IMG/VR virus record: IMGVR_UViG_3300035034_003247
Span: 1 to 35,017 of that record
Length of the DNA stretch: 35,017 nt
Source of the DNA: a virus
Strand: one strand, 5' to 3'
Shown: piece by piece, positions 22,781-30,080 of the stretch
How the letters are laid out: every line of letters starts with the position of its first letter
How positions within the stretch are numbered: position 1 is the first letter of the stretch
The notes under the pieces: generated by a model
Seen by the model: the letters and a program-made list of their open reading frames with translations, nothing else
What the model was told of the DNA's origin: nothing
Databases searched by the model: none
Translations under genes and position numbers: made by a program

Positions 22781-23241
22781 GTCTCGCTCCTTGCCGCGAA
22801 GTGGAGCCGGTAGATGCCGACCTCGCCGAGGCCCACGGGGGGCTCGGTGAGGCGGAAGTCGTAGCGGTCGCCGTCGATGATGACGTGGCTGCACCCCTCG
22901 ATCAGGGCGTGGTCCTCGTCGAGAACGGTGACGACCAACCTCGTCGGCTGGACGATGCCGAACGCCTGCGCCGCCTGACCCGCGTTGTCGGTGAACTCGA
23001 TCGCGCAGGCCCGCGAGAAGTCGGGGTACGGGAGCCTCACGGGGTCCGGCGTCGTCGCCACGGTGGCCGCAGCGGGGTCGAACGGCGTGCTGCTCTCGTC
23101 GAGGACGGACGCGGACGAGATGCTCGATGGGAAGTGGAAGACCGGGCGCCTCTGGATGTCCGGAGACGCGCCGATGCGCATGGCGAATCGGATGTTGGCC
23201 CTGAAGGCTTCCGGGTCGAATCCCGGGATCGTCCCGGCCAT
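22777..23241 (-). CDS. Head-tail connector (stopper-like), 154 aa
   Basis: ATG at 23241 overlaps the preceding stop by one base. A small protein with a short N-terminal helix, a Ser-rich loop, and a beta-rich C-terminal half (QPTRLVVTVLDEDHALIEG; HVIIDGDRYDFRLTEPPVGL; IYRLHFAAR) like the small beta-barrel stoppers of siphoviral necks (HK97 gp7/SPP1 gp16 class). It is the second protein after the adaptor candidate, matching the usual order adaptor, stopper, terminator. Confidence 0.62.
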   Translation of the reverse strand: MAGTIPGFDPEAFRANIRFAMRIGASPDIQRRPVFHFPSSISSASVLDESSTPFDPAAATVATTPDPVRLPYPDFSRACAIEFTDNAGQAAQAFGIVQPTRLVVTVLDEDHALIEGCSHVIIDGDRYDFRLTEPPVGLGEVGIYRLHFAARSET

Positions 23242-23753
23242 CAGACGTTGCCGAGCTGAAGGATCTCGTTGAGCGTCGGGGCGAACGGGTGGCCGTAGTC
23301 GACCGTGGCGCGCACCGCGTAGGCGTCGACCACGACGGCGTCGGTCGCGTACTCCGCCCGCTCGAGTCGCTCGAGGAGGAACTGCTTGCGGGCCCGCAGG
23401 TCCTTCAGCCGCTCGGAGAGCACCTGGGAGCCGAAGTCCGTCTCGGAGAGCACGCCCGGAGCCTCATAGCGAACGTGCGTTGGCGTGTTGCCCAGGACGT
23501 TCTCGAGCACGCGGTTGGCGCCGAACAGCACGATGACCGCACTGCCCTCGGTGGACCAGTCGGGCGTGACCACGCCGGCGTCCACGTCGAGGCTGAGCTT
23601 GGAGAAGAAGCCGTAGAGCTTCGACTCGGCGAAGGCGTCCGCGAGGTAGCCCTCCATGTCGGTGTCGGTGGCGTCGGCGTAGAGCTCGTCGAAGCGACCC
23701 GGGGGGCTGACCGCGCGCTTGAGCGGGTCGATGAGATCGAACAGCTCGGACAC
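23241..23753 (-). CDS. Head-tail adaptor, 170 aa
   Basis: First connector gene. The GTG at 23753 is preferred to the TTG at 23759 because GGAGG lies 6 bases upstream of the GTG. Mostly helical N-terminal and C-terminal parts (ELFDLIDPLKRAVSPPGRFD; FGSQVLSERLKDLRARKQFL) around a beta section (STEGSAVIVLFGANRVLE), as in gp6/gp15-type portal adaptors. It follows the capsid genes and precedes the stopper candidate. The ribosome site is part of a dispersed-motif site (AACCTCCGTT on the plus strand). Confidence 0.65.
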   Translation of the reverse strand: MSELFDLIDPLKRAVSPPGRFDELYADATDTDMEGYLADAFAESKLYGFFSKLSLDVDAGVVTPDWSTEGSAVIVLFGANRVLENVLGNTPTHVRYEAPGVLSETDFGSQVLSERLKDLRARKQFLLERLERAEYATDAVVVDAYAVRATVDYGHPFAPTLNEILQLGNV

Positions 23754-23757
23754 GGCC

Positions 23758-23767
23758 AACCTCCGTT
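23758..23767. promoter_or_regulatory. Dispersed-motif site overlapping the adaptor ribosome site
   Basis: CCAACCTCCGTTGG lies 5 bases upstream of the GTG start of the adaptor gene, and the minus-strand core AACGGAGGTT contains the GGAGG ribosome-binding sequence. A protein bound here could block translation-coupled transcription. Confidence 0.6.
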
Positions 23768-23814
23768 GGTGGATGCTTCAGTCTGGCCGACTCCACCGCG
23801 ATCCGCCGGCATCG

Positions 23815-23964
23815 TCAGCGCTTCATCTTGACGTTCGCCGAGGGGTCACTGGAGTCCCACATCCGACCGCAGGTGCAGACGAGCCAACGGCACAGCGCCG
23901 CCGAACAGTGCTGGCGATCGAACTCCTTGCCGCACTCGGGGCACTTGTGCGTCGGCGAGCTCAC
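23815..23964 (-). CDS. Zinc-ribbon protein, 49 aa
   Basis: A small gene found by reading the gap. GTG at 23964 overlaps the stop of the 183-residue gene by 4 bases (GTGA), and the frame runs 49 codons to TGA at 23815. The protein begins MSSPTHKCPECGKEFDRQHC and has six cysteines: CPEC at 8-11, Cys20, Cys25, and CTC at 30-32, ending in a basic VKMKR tail. CPEC plus CTCG is a zinc-ribbon arrangement. It lies among head-completion genes and may be a small structural or DNA-contact protein. Gene reality is supported by the start overlap and motif; function unknown. Confidence 0.75.
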   Translation of the reverse strand: MSSPTHKCPECGKEFDRQHCSAALCRWLVCTCGRMWDSSDPSANVKMKR

Positions 23965-24512
23965 GAGATGCGCTCCCCCGCCTGCATGTCACCGGCGTCC
24001 ATGAGCTCCTGCACGGTGCGCTGGGTTCCTCCGGAGCGCCACTTCTGGTCGAAGACCTCGAAGTAGACCTCGCGCTGCCAGCCGGACCCACGGTCCTCCA
24101 CCACGTCACGGATCTGCCGGAAGAGCAGCTCGTGGGTGATCGACTCGAGGGCGAGACGGAAGTCCGAGGCGTCATCGACCTCGAGTACCGAACCGACCTT
24201 GTCGTCGATGCCCTCGTCGAGCCGCTTCTCGTTCTTGACCTGCACGAACACGCCGTTGTTGAAGGGGTCGAGGTGGCGGTTCTCCTCGGGGATCTGCTCC
24301 TGCGTGTAGTGGCTGTCGTCCGCCGTGATCCGCAGGCGCTTCGGCCCGTTGCTGCCGACCGCGACGGGCACGTAGGTGTTCGCCCGACGGTCGAAGCGGT
24401 GCGCCCACACGCGGCCCGGGATGGTGATCTCCCACACCTCGTGGGCGTCCTTGGGGTTCTCGACGTCCCCCGGGTAGTACTTGCGAGTGTCGCTCGTGGT
24501 TGGTGTCGTCAT
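23961..24512 (-). CDS. Head protein of unknown function, 183 aa
   Basis: ATG at 24512 with AGGAG 6 bases upstream, following a strong hairpin after the capsid gene. The sequence shows a beta-rich N-terminal part (VWEITIPGRVWAHRFDRRAN; GPKRLRITADD), a central NNGVFVQVKNEKRLDE and a helical C-terminal part (RLALESITHELLFRQIRDVVEDR), ending in QRTVQELMDAGD. Not recognised. Position right after the major capsid gene suggests a head-completion or capsid-associated protein. Confidence 0.7.
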   Translation of the reverse strand: MTTPTTSDTRKYYPGDVENPKDAHEVWEITIPGRVWAHRFDRRANTYVPVAVGSNGPKRLRITADDSHYTQEQIPEENRHLDPFNNGVFVQVKNEKRLDEGIDDKVGSVLEVDDASDFRLALESITHELLFRQIRDVVEDRGSGWQREVYFEVFDQKWRSGGTQRTVQELMDAGDMQAGERIS

Positions 24513-24528
24513 GCTGCGCTCCTGAATG

Positions 24529-24564
24529 GATCCGGTCCCGCACCAGAAGGTACGGGACCGGATC
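24529..24564 (-). terminator. Strong hairpin after the major capsid gene
   Basis: GATCCGGTCCCG (24529-24540) and CGGGACCGGATC (24553-24564) form a perfect 12-bp stem around a 12-base loop, in which ACC and GGT can pair further. It starts 20 bases past the capsid stop and ends about 16 bases before the next ATG. No T-tract. It would reduce read-through from the highly expressed capsid gene to the connector genes, or protect the capsid mRNA 3' end. Confidence 0.88.
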
Positions 24565-24583
24565 GCGAACAGGGTGACTCAGA

Positions 24584-25546
24584 TCACGGGGTGATCGAGG
24601 TGTCGATGATCCGACGGGCCTGCTCCGGGTGGTGGACGAGGCCACCGATGTCCTGGCGAGCGCGGTAGTGCATGTAGTCGACGGTGTTCTCCTCCCAGGA
24701 CTTCACCTGGGGGGTGCCGTACATCGCGAACTTGCCGACGGTGCCGCCGAAGACCCACAGCTCGTTGGCCGGGATGTAGGAGGCGCCGTCCTCGTCGGTG
24801 TAGTTGATGACCTGCACGATGTTCGCGCCGCGGTAGGTGCCGAGACGGCCGCGCGAGCGAACCTCCTCGAGCGCCTCGTCGGCGTACCCCGTGAAGTCGG
24901 AGATCTGGTCGACCATCGTGGACCGACCGATGATCGTCACCGGCACGGGGCCGACGCCGTTCGGGCGGATGGCGTCGCGCACGTCGCGCAGCGCCGCGTT
25001 GAGGGTGGTCGACGTGAAGCCGGCCGCCTCGGAGTAGAAGGGCGAGCCGTTGGGAATCGCCTCCTGGAGCAGCGAGAAGATGCGGCGGTTGACCTCCGCC
25101 TCCATCCGCGCCCGACCGAGCGAGATGACCTCCTCCATGCGGTGGGCGAAGCCCGCCCGCAGCTTGTCGGAGAACTCGCTGACGTGGAAGCCCAGCGTGT
25201 CACGCGGGAGCTCCCATGCCTCGTCGCGCAGGGTGCTCTCGTCGATGTACCCACCCCGGGAGGTGTAGAACACCTTGAGGCCGCGGACCTCACGCACGTG
25301 GACCCGGTCGAACTCGCCGACGGTCTCCACCTGGAAGTAGGAGCCGAACAGGTTGTCGAACGTGAACCCGTAGGCGAGGCTCGACTCGATGTCGGCCGCC
25401 ACCTCGCGGTGCCACGCCGGGTCGTCCCAGCGCTCACGCGCCTCGGCGTCCAGCGCTTCGGCCGCCTGTCGGTACGCGTCCACGTCACCGTGATCGCGCC
25501 CCCACGGGTCTGGCATCGTGCTCTGCATCGTCTTGATCTTGCTCAT
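24584..25546 (-). CDS. Major capsid protein, HK97 fold
   Basis: A 320-residue shell protein. Order of genes (protease, scaffold, decoration-like, capsid) and length fit. N-terminal helical arm (DHGDVDAYRQAAEALDAEA), then an E-loop-like section (EFDRVHVREVRGLKVFYTSR), the long spine-like helix with FAHRMEEVISLGRARMEAEV, the peripheral domain with VPVTIIGRSTMVDQISDF, and a late YRGANIVQVINYTDEDG strand pair. ATG at 25546 preceded by GGGAGGG with 7-bp spacing. The strong hairpin after the gene fits high expression. The independent scaffold gene suggests no long cleaved delta domain. Confidence 0.92.
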   Translation of the reverse strand: MSKIKTMQSTMPDPWGRDHGDVDAYRQAAEALDAEARERWDDPAWHREVAADIESSLAYGFTFDNLFGSYFQVETVGEFDRVHVREVRGLKVFYTSRGGYIDESTLRDEAWELPRDTLGFHVSEFSDKLRAGFAHRMEEVISLGRARMEAEVNRRIFSLLQEAIPNGSPFYSEAAGFTSTTLNAALRDVRDAIRPNGVGPVPVTIIGRSTMVDQISDFTGYADEALEEVRSRGRLGTYRGANIVQVINYTDEDGASYIPANELWVFGGTVGKFAMYGTPQVKSWEENTVDYMHYRARQDIGGLVHHPEQARRIIDTSITP

Positions 25547-25577
25547 GTGGTCACCCTCCCTTCAGGGGGTCGACTGC

Positions 25578-26135
25578 TCAGCCGAGCAGGACGGCCTCGA
25601 CGTAGTCGGTGCCGTTGGTCTCAAGGACGCGCATCCACGCCCCGTCTGCGGTGACCACGGTGGCCGCCGTCTTCACCCACGCGGTACCGGACCAGCCGAG
25701 CAGGCCGCCCCGCCCGATCGTGGTGCCGGCGCCGGCGGCGTCATCGTCGAAGTCCACCATCGTGACGGCGTCGATCGAGCGGCCGTCCGCCCGCGTCTCC
25801 GCGGCGGTGTTCTTGAGCCAGATCTTGACGCCGTTGCCGCTGGTGATGACCGCCCGGCGGTCGGGCTTGGCGACGCCCAGCAGGTACGAGTCGGTGAAGA
25901 CCGCCTCGTAGAGCGAGTAGTCGAACTCCTCGGACATGAGGAGGCCGGTGAACCCGGTCTCGAGGGTGTCGGCCGCGTCTGCGACCTCCAGGCGGCCAGC
26001 GTTCGTGGTGTCGACCTTGACGGCCGTTCCCATCACGAGTGGCGTGCCAGTCGGGGTCTTGTAGCGACCCTCAGAGACTCGCAGCGACTCGTCCGAGCGC
26101 CGGAAGCCGAAGTTGCGTCCGTAATCGGATGCCAT
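25578..26135 (-). CDS. Capsid decoration-like protein, 185 aa
   Basis: ATG at 26135 with AAGGAGG 7 bases upstream. A beta-rich protein (ESLRVSEGRYKTPTGTPLVM; GNGVKIWLKNTAAETRADG; TTIGRGGLLGWSGTAWVKTA) between scaffold and capsid genes. In many actinobacterial siphoviruses this slot encodes a head decoration or capsid-stabilising protein, like lambda gpD by position. The VMGTAVKVDTTNAGRLEVAD part also resembles small capsid-associated proteins. Assignment by position and composition. Confidence 0.65.
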   Translation of the reverse strand: MASDYGRNFGFRRSDESLRVSEGRYKTPTGTPLVMGTAVKVDTTNAGRLEVADAADTLETGFTGLLMSEEFDYSLYEAVFTDSYLLGVAKPDRRAVITSGNGVKIWLKNTAAETRADGRSIDAVTMVDFDDDAAGAGTTIGRGGLLGWSGTAWVKTAATVVTADGAWMRVLETNGTDYVEAVLLG

Positions 26136-26156
26136 GACAGTGCCTCCTTCTGCTTC

Positions 26157-26783
26157 TCAGCGGTTGGTGGGGAGGTGGCCGGCAACCTGGAGGAAGCGAC
26201 CGGACTTGCTGCCCTTCGGGGTGTCCGAGGGGCTCTTGCCACCCGAGAACGCTGCGGTCTCCCGCTCGCCCTTGGGCTCCTGTGCCTCCGCGGCGGCCTT
26301 CTCGGCCTTCGCGTCGACGTGGATCGTGATCAGCGCCGCGCGCCGCTCGTCGCCCTCGAGGTCCGCCAGCGCGGCGGCCTTCTCCGGGGAGAGGCGTGCG
26401 ATCGCCGCGTCGGCGTAGTCGCCGACGAGGTCGTTGAAGGGGGCGTCCGCCATCTCCGCCCAACGCAGCTTGCGCGCGTCGGTGAAGAAGGAGTCGGGGA
26501 GGTCGCCGGCAACCTCGCGGACCTGGGCCTCGCGGGCCTCGGTGCGCTCGATGGCGGCGGCGGCCTCGGCCTCGGCCTGCTTGTGCTCGGCGAACTCGCG
26601 TTCGGCGACGGCGGCCTTCTCGGTCGCCGCGGCCTTCTCGGCCTCGAGCACCTCGATGGTGTTCTCGAGCTCGACCACCAGCGCGTCGCGCTCGGCGTTC
26701 GACTCCTCGACCGCCCGCTCGACCGCAGCGGTCAGGATCGCCTGGTGCTCGGACTGGCTGTAGGTCTTGTCGGTGTCGCTCAC
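26157..26783 (-). CDS. Capsid scaffolding protein
   Basis: A 208-residue protein dominated by a long Ala/Glu-rich coiled coil (residues about 10-95, e.g. AERDALVVELENTIEVLEAE), then a helical section and a Gly/Ser/Lys-rich C-terminus (GGKSPSDTPKGSKSGRF). GTG start at 26783 with GGAGGA 7 bases upstream. Coiled-coil scaffolds of this size stand between the protease and capsid genes and guide procapsid assembly, then are removed by the protease. Composition and order make this a good call. Confidence 0.85.
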   Translation of the reverse strand: MSDTDKTYSQSEHQAILTAAVERAVEESNAERDALVVELENTIEVLEAEKAAATEKAAVAEREFAEHKQAEAEAAAAIERTEAREAQVREVAGDLPDSFFTDARKLRWAEMADAPFNDLVGDYADAAIARLSPEKAAALADLEGDERRAALITIHVDAKAEKAAAEAQEPKGERETAAFSGGKSPSDTPKGSKSGRFLQVAGHLPTNR

Positions 26784-26809
26784 GGAAGTCTCCTCCGGGT
26801 GGGGGCGTC

Positions 26810-26819
26810 AACCCACGTT
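26810..26819. promoter_or_regulatory. Dispersed-motif site AACCCACGTT before the scaffold gene
   Basis: In the 93-base gap between protease and scaffold genes, 27 bases upstream of the scaffold start. The adjacent gap sequence also holds a tandem duplication and a weaker AACTGGGGTT match at 26840. Confidence 0.6.
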
Positions 26820-26836
26820 GGGACGAGGCTAACCGA

Positions 26837-26895
26837 ATGAACTGGGGTTACGCGCGAGCGAACGCGATGAACTGGGTTACGCGCGAGCGAACGCG
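26837..26895. repeat. 30/29-bp tandem duplication of the protease gene 3' end
   Basis: Copy one (26837-26866) and copy two (26867-26895) are identical except for one base in a G run (GGGG against GGG). Copy two contains the last codons and TAA stop of the protease gene; copy one repeats that end, including a second TAA, in the intergenic gap. It is a recent-looking duplication that does not alter the protein. Confidence 0.92.
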
Positions 26896-28025
26896 ACGAC
26901 CTGCGCCATCATCTCCGGCCACGAGTCCTTGACGGCCTCCGGACTCCCCGCTGCGAGGAAGCTCTCGGAGAGCGACGAGGCGGCCTCGCGCATGATGTCG
27001 AGGTTGGCGTCGGCCCACCCCGGCCTGACCGGCGGCAGGACCACCGCGGCGCCGAGGAAGGTCGGGTCCTCCATGCGCCGAACGCCACTGCGGTCGCCCA
27101 TATGGTCGCACACCGCGTCGGCCTTCTGGATGAACTCCATGTAGGAGACGACCCGGTCGCAGTCCTGCTCCATGCAGCGGACGCGCTCGCTGACGCACTC
27201 CATCGAGTACCAGAGCTTGCCCGCGTCGGCGGCGAGCTCGATGGCTGCCACCTCGCCACGGTTCATCCAGCGCCAGACCTGCGAGTCAGCCTCGATGTGC
27301 GGGAGGTGCGTGCCTCCGTCGGCGGAGAGCTCCCGATGGCCCGAACCACGGCCCTCGCGACCCGGGACCAGGCGCGAGTCGCTGATCACGCCCACGACCT
27401 TGCGCTCGTCGTGCAGCCAGTTCAGCGGGCCGAGCGAGACGCTGGGCATCCCGAGCTCGAGGTCGCCGGCGGTCCAGAAGGCGTTGTTGCGGTTCGGCTC
27501 CTCCGCCCCGACGAGGCGACCAAGCAGGTTCAGCAGCCGCTCGCTCTTGACGGAGGCGATCGTCCGGAACGGCGCGGTGAGCACGACCCGGTCGTCGACC
27601 TGGGAGAGGAACGCCCGTTCGCGCTGATCAGGCAGGCCCGGCGACAGCTTCGACTCGACGCTGGGCGTCACGAACCCCTGCTCGCGCAGGAACTCCGTCA
27701 CGCTGAAGCTGGACGACTCGCGCTTCGCCTTGGACTGCTGGCTCGAGGCCCAGCTCTTGCCGGCGTCGCCGCCCCACAGCAGCCATGCGATCCAGCCGTT
27801 CGACGGCTCGCCGTTGTCCTGCGTCTTCCACCCGTCCTTGTGCTGGGCGCCGTGGCGGGCGAAGAACGAGACCATCCGGTTGATCGTCGAGATGGAGATG
27901 TCGCGACCGTTCGACAAGTCGCGCGCACGGCCGATGCCAACGGACGTTCCGCCGCGGCCGTACTCGCTGCGGAGCTTGAGGCCACGGGCCGCCGCGGAGC
28001 GGACTGCCTGGGGAGGGACTGGCAT
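26877..28025 (-). CDS. Putative capsid maturation protease with an N-terminal accessory domain
   Basis: A 382-residue protein between portal and scaffold, where the prohead protease belongs. Residues about 1-98 form an extra domain (RSEYGRGGTSVGIGRARDLS; WIAWLLWGGDAGKSWA) seen fused to several actinobacteriophage head proteins; its role is not known to me. The rest (about 105-382) has GPLNWLHDERKVVGVI (candidate catalytic His) and LWYSMECVSERV (candidate catalytic Ser), an arrangement like XkdF/U35-type serine proteases of prohead maturation. ATG at 28025 with AGGAG 7 bases upstream, 10 bases after the portal stop. Protease assignment rests on order and these two motifs. Confidence 0.68.
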   Translation of the reverse strand: MPVPPQAVRSAAARGLKLRSEYGRGGTSVGIGRARDLSNGRDISISTINRMVSFFARHGAQHKDGWKTQDNGEPSNGWIAWLLWGGDAGKSWASSQQSKAKRESSSFSVTEFLREQGFVTPSVESKLSPGLPDQRERAFLSQVDDRVVLTAPFRTIASVKSERLLNLLGRLVGAEEPNRNNAFWTAGDLELGMPSVSLGPLNWLHDERKVVGVISDSRLVPGREGRGSGHRELSADGGTHLPHIEADSQVWRWMNRGEVAAIELAADAGKLWYSMECVSERVRCMEQDCDRVVSYMEFIQKADAVCDHMGDRSGVRRMEDPTFLGAAVVLPPVRPGWADANLDIMREAASSLSESFLAAGSPEAVKDSWPEMMAQVVAFARA

Positions 28026-28035
28026 GGTGAGGCTC

Positions 28036-29637
28036 CTAGGTGGAGGGGTTGCCGTTCTCGGTCTGCTGCTTCGGCTCGCCGTTGTCGGGGCTGTCGCCAC
28101 CCCCGACGGGCCTGCCGCCCTGCCCGCCGCTCACCGCTGGCGCGGAACCGTGCGGAACGATCGTCTGGAAGGTGTCGTCGTAGATCTCCTCCTCGAGCCG
28201 GCGGCGCGCGGCCTCCACGGACTGGCTGAGCCCGAACTGCTCGAGGATGGACTCGCGGGAGATCTCCTTGGCCGACCGCAGCGCGAGGAGCGCCTGAATC
28301 GTCGGCTGGTCAGTGTCGAGCGCGATCTGGTTCGGCGTGAACGCGAGGCGCTGCTCCTCGTTGAGGCGCAGACCCTCGTTGCGCGGGTGCTCGCGCACGT
28401 CACGCATCACGCGCTCGAGCTCGCGGGCCATCATGTGGCGCTTGTTCTGGAGGCCGCGACCGAGCGAGTGCGAGAGCGTCTGGTTCGTCTCGTTGCGCTG
28501 CCCCTTGCTGGAGAACGTCAGCGTGCCGAGCTGCCGTGCGAGGAGGCGCGTGTCGATGGTGTCGTAGCGATCGCCCCGGAGCACGAAGTCCGTCTTCGGC
28601 GCGATGATGTCGACGCTGAGTCGGTGGTCGCTGATGATGACCGGGAGCCGCGCCAGGAAGTTGTAGTTGCGGCGCAGCGCGTCGACCTCGTCCTGCTTGC
28701 CCGGCTGGGCATCGGTGCCCTTGCGCAGGAGCAGGATGTAGTTGGCGGCGCCCACGAGCATCGCCCGGTCGGCGTCGATGAGCTGCTGCTTGAGGTCGAG
28801 CAGCTTGAAGATCGACCTCATGCGCAGGTCGGGGAAGCGCTCGTAGTCCGGGCGGGTGAGCGTGAACCGCCACACCGAACTGGGGTTGAGCACGAAGATC
28901 CGGTCCGGGTTCACGCCCATCGTCGCGAACGAGGCGCGGTCCGCCATCGACGGCACGTACTTCTCGGTGAAGAACTGCGTCATCAGCGGGTCGTCGTAGG
29001 TCCCGTCCTTGACGGCGTCCCAGCGCGTCCACTCGCTCTCGTCAGCCATCCAGCCCAGCAGGTCGGGCCCGAACGGGTTGGGCGACAGCGGGATGATCTT
29101 GGTCGGGTCCAGCGTGCGGATCTCGATGGGGCACCAGACGCGGTAGGTCTTGCGCCGCGGGGCGCCGCTCGAGGTCACGCCGCGCACGCGGTAGTCGCGC
29201 CAGCCCCACATGGAGCCCGCGTAGTACTGCGAGTAGGCGTAGACGTCGCGCCACATCTTGCGCACGACCTCGTCGAGGTTCAGGTCCCGGTTGATCTGGT
29301 TGAACAGGTCGCTCTGGTCGTGGTCCTCGCTCTGCCACCGAAGGCCCTGGAACGCGAACGCCTCAGTGATCTCGGCGACGCCGCCCACGATGTCGTCGTG
29401 CAAGGCGGCCCGCGCCGAGCGCATCTGGTCGTACGGGTTGTCGCTGGGGGTGAAGGTGGTGCGGTCGAACATCGACGTGCTCGGGCGGCTGCGCGTCCGG
29501 TCGACCCACGACGAGAGCTCACGCGCGACGCGCATCAGCTCGCGGTCGCCAGCGATGGTGTTCTCGTCCAGTCCACTGACGTTGATCAGATCCAGGCTGG
29601 AGCCCGGCACGTCAACGATCCTTCCGCCCTCACGCAT
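28036..29637 (-). CDS. Portal protein
   Basis: A 533-residue portal, which forms the dodecameric ring for DNA passage at one capsid vertex. Features: N-terminal region with TTFTPSDNPYDQMRSARAAL; a wing-like helical part with WRDVYAYSQYYAGSMWGWRD; mid-region LTRPDYERFPDLRMRSIFKL; the long crown/stem-like helices near 320-480; and a Gly/Pro/Asn-rich C-terminus (GGQGGRPVGGGDSPDNGEP). ATG at 29637 was chosen because AGAGG stands 8 bases upstream; a GTG at 29646 overlapping the previous stop (GTGA) is possible. Position after the terminase and before the protease agrees. Confidence 0.88.
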   Translation of the reverse strand: MREGGRIVDVPGSSLDLINVSGLDENTIAGDRELMRVARELSSWVDRTRSRPSTSMFDRTTFTPSDNPYDQMRSARAALHDDIVGGVAEITEAFAFQGLRWQSEDHDQSDLFNQINRDLNLDEVVRKMWRDVYAYSQYYAGSMWGWRDYRVRGVTSSGAPRRKTYRVWCPIEIRTLDPTKIIPLSPNPFGPDLLGWMADESEWTRWDAVKDGTYDDPLMTQFFTEKYVPSMADRASFATMGVNPDRIFVLNPSSVWRFTLTRPDYERFPDLRMRSIFKLLDLKQQLIDADRAMLVGAANYILLLRKGTDAQPGKQDEVDALRRNYNFLARLPVIISDHRLSVDIIAPKTDFVLRGDRYDTIDTRLLARQLGTLTFSSKGQRNETNQTLSHSLGRGLQNKRHMMARELERVMRDVREHPRNEGLRLNEEQRLAFTPNQIALDTDQPTIQALLALRSAKEISRESILEQFGLSQSVEAARRRLEEEIYDDTFQTIVPHGSAPAVSGGQGGRPVGGGDSPDNGEPKQQTENGNPST

Positions 29638-29642
29638 CTGGT

Positions 29643-30032
29643 TCACCTCTCGAGGCTGATGTCCTGCCGGCGGATCTCGACGATCCGGCTGGCGAGCTTG
29701 TGCTGTCTGTCGATCTCGTTGAGCAGCGGCACGACCTGCTGGGTGCGGATCTGCCGGTACGAACGGTCCTTGGTCTCGGCCCGGTGGAGGTGGATGTAGA
29801 GCTCGGTGAGCCTGGCGCTGAGCCCTGCGCACATCCGCATCGACTCGTCGGGCTCCATCTGCCACAGAACCCGTAGCGCCCGGGAGATGTAGTCGATCTC
29901 GTCCTCGACCTCCGCCCTGGTGCCGATCGCCCTGGCCGAGAGTCCAGCCACGACGTCCGGGACGAGATCTCCGAGGAAGCCACCCTCCTTCGTTCCTTCC
30001 ACCGTGTAGGTCTTGCCATCAGAGGATGCCAT
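29643..30032 (-). CDS. Hypothetical protein between terminase and portal, 129 aa
   Basis: ATG at 30032, GGGAG 6 bases upstream; the TTG two codons earlier would overlap that ribosome site. Mostly helical and charged (EVEDEIDYISRALRVLWQME; AETKDRSYRQIRTQQVVPLL; ASRIVEIRRQDISLER). No cysteine cluster, no membrane segment, no recognised family. It may assist packaging or portal assembly, as small genes in this slot sometimes do. The upstream ribosome site is shared with a dispersed-motif copy. Confidence 0.7.
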   Translation of the reverse strand: MASSDGKTYTVEGTKEGGFLGDLVPDVVAGLSARAIGTRAEVEDEIDYISRALRVLWQMEPDESMRMCAGLSARLTELYIHLHRAETKDRSYRQIRTQQVVPLLNEIDRQHKLASRIVEIRRQDISLER

Positions 30033-30036
30033 GCTC

Positions 30037-30046
30037 AACTCCCGTT
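30037..30046. promoter_or_regulatory. Dispersed-motif site overlapping the 129-aa gene ribosome site
   Basis: AACTCCCGTT on the plus strand (AACGGGAGTT on the minus strand) contains the GGGAG ribosome sequence of the 129-residue gene. Second case in which a motif copy covers a ribosome-binding sequence. Confidence 0.55.
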
Positions 30047-30080
30047 AGCCCAGATCAGTCCCGCCTCAGCCGCAACGAGC

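Noticed and set aside
1922-28887. Motif matches without CG in either arm (1922, 9205, 14079, 19230, 26840, 28878)
   Set aside because: They fit AAC-N4-GTT but not the AACNNNCGTT form; at least two pairs (1922/9205 and 26840/28878) share identical cores that can arise from common codon pairs. They are counted in the 46 but probably not functional.
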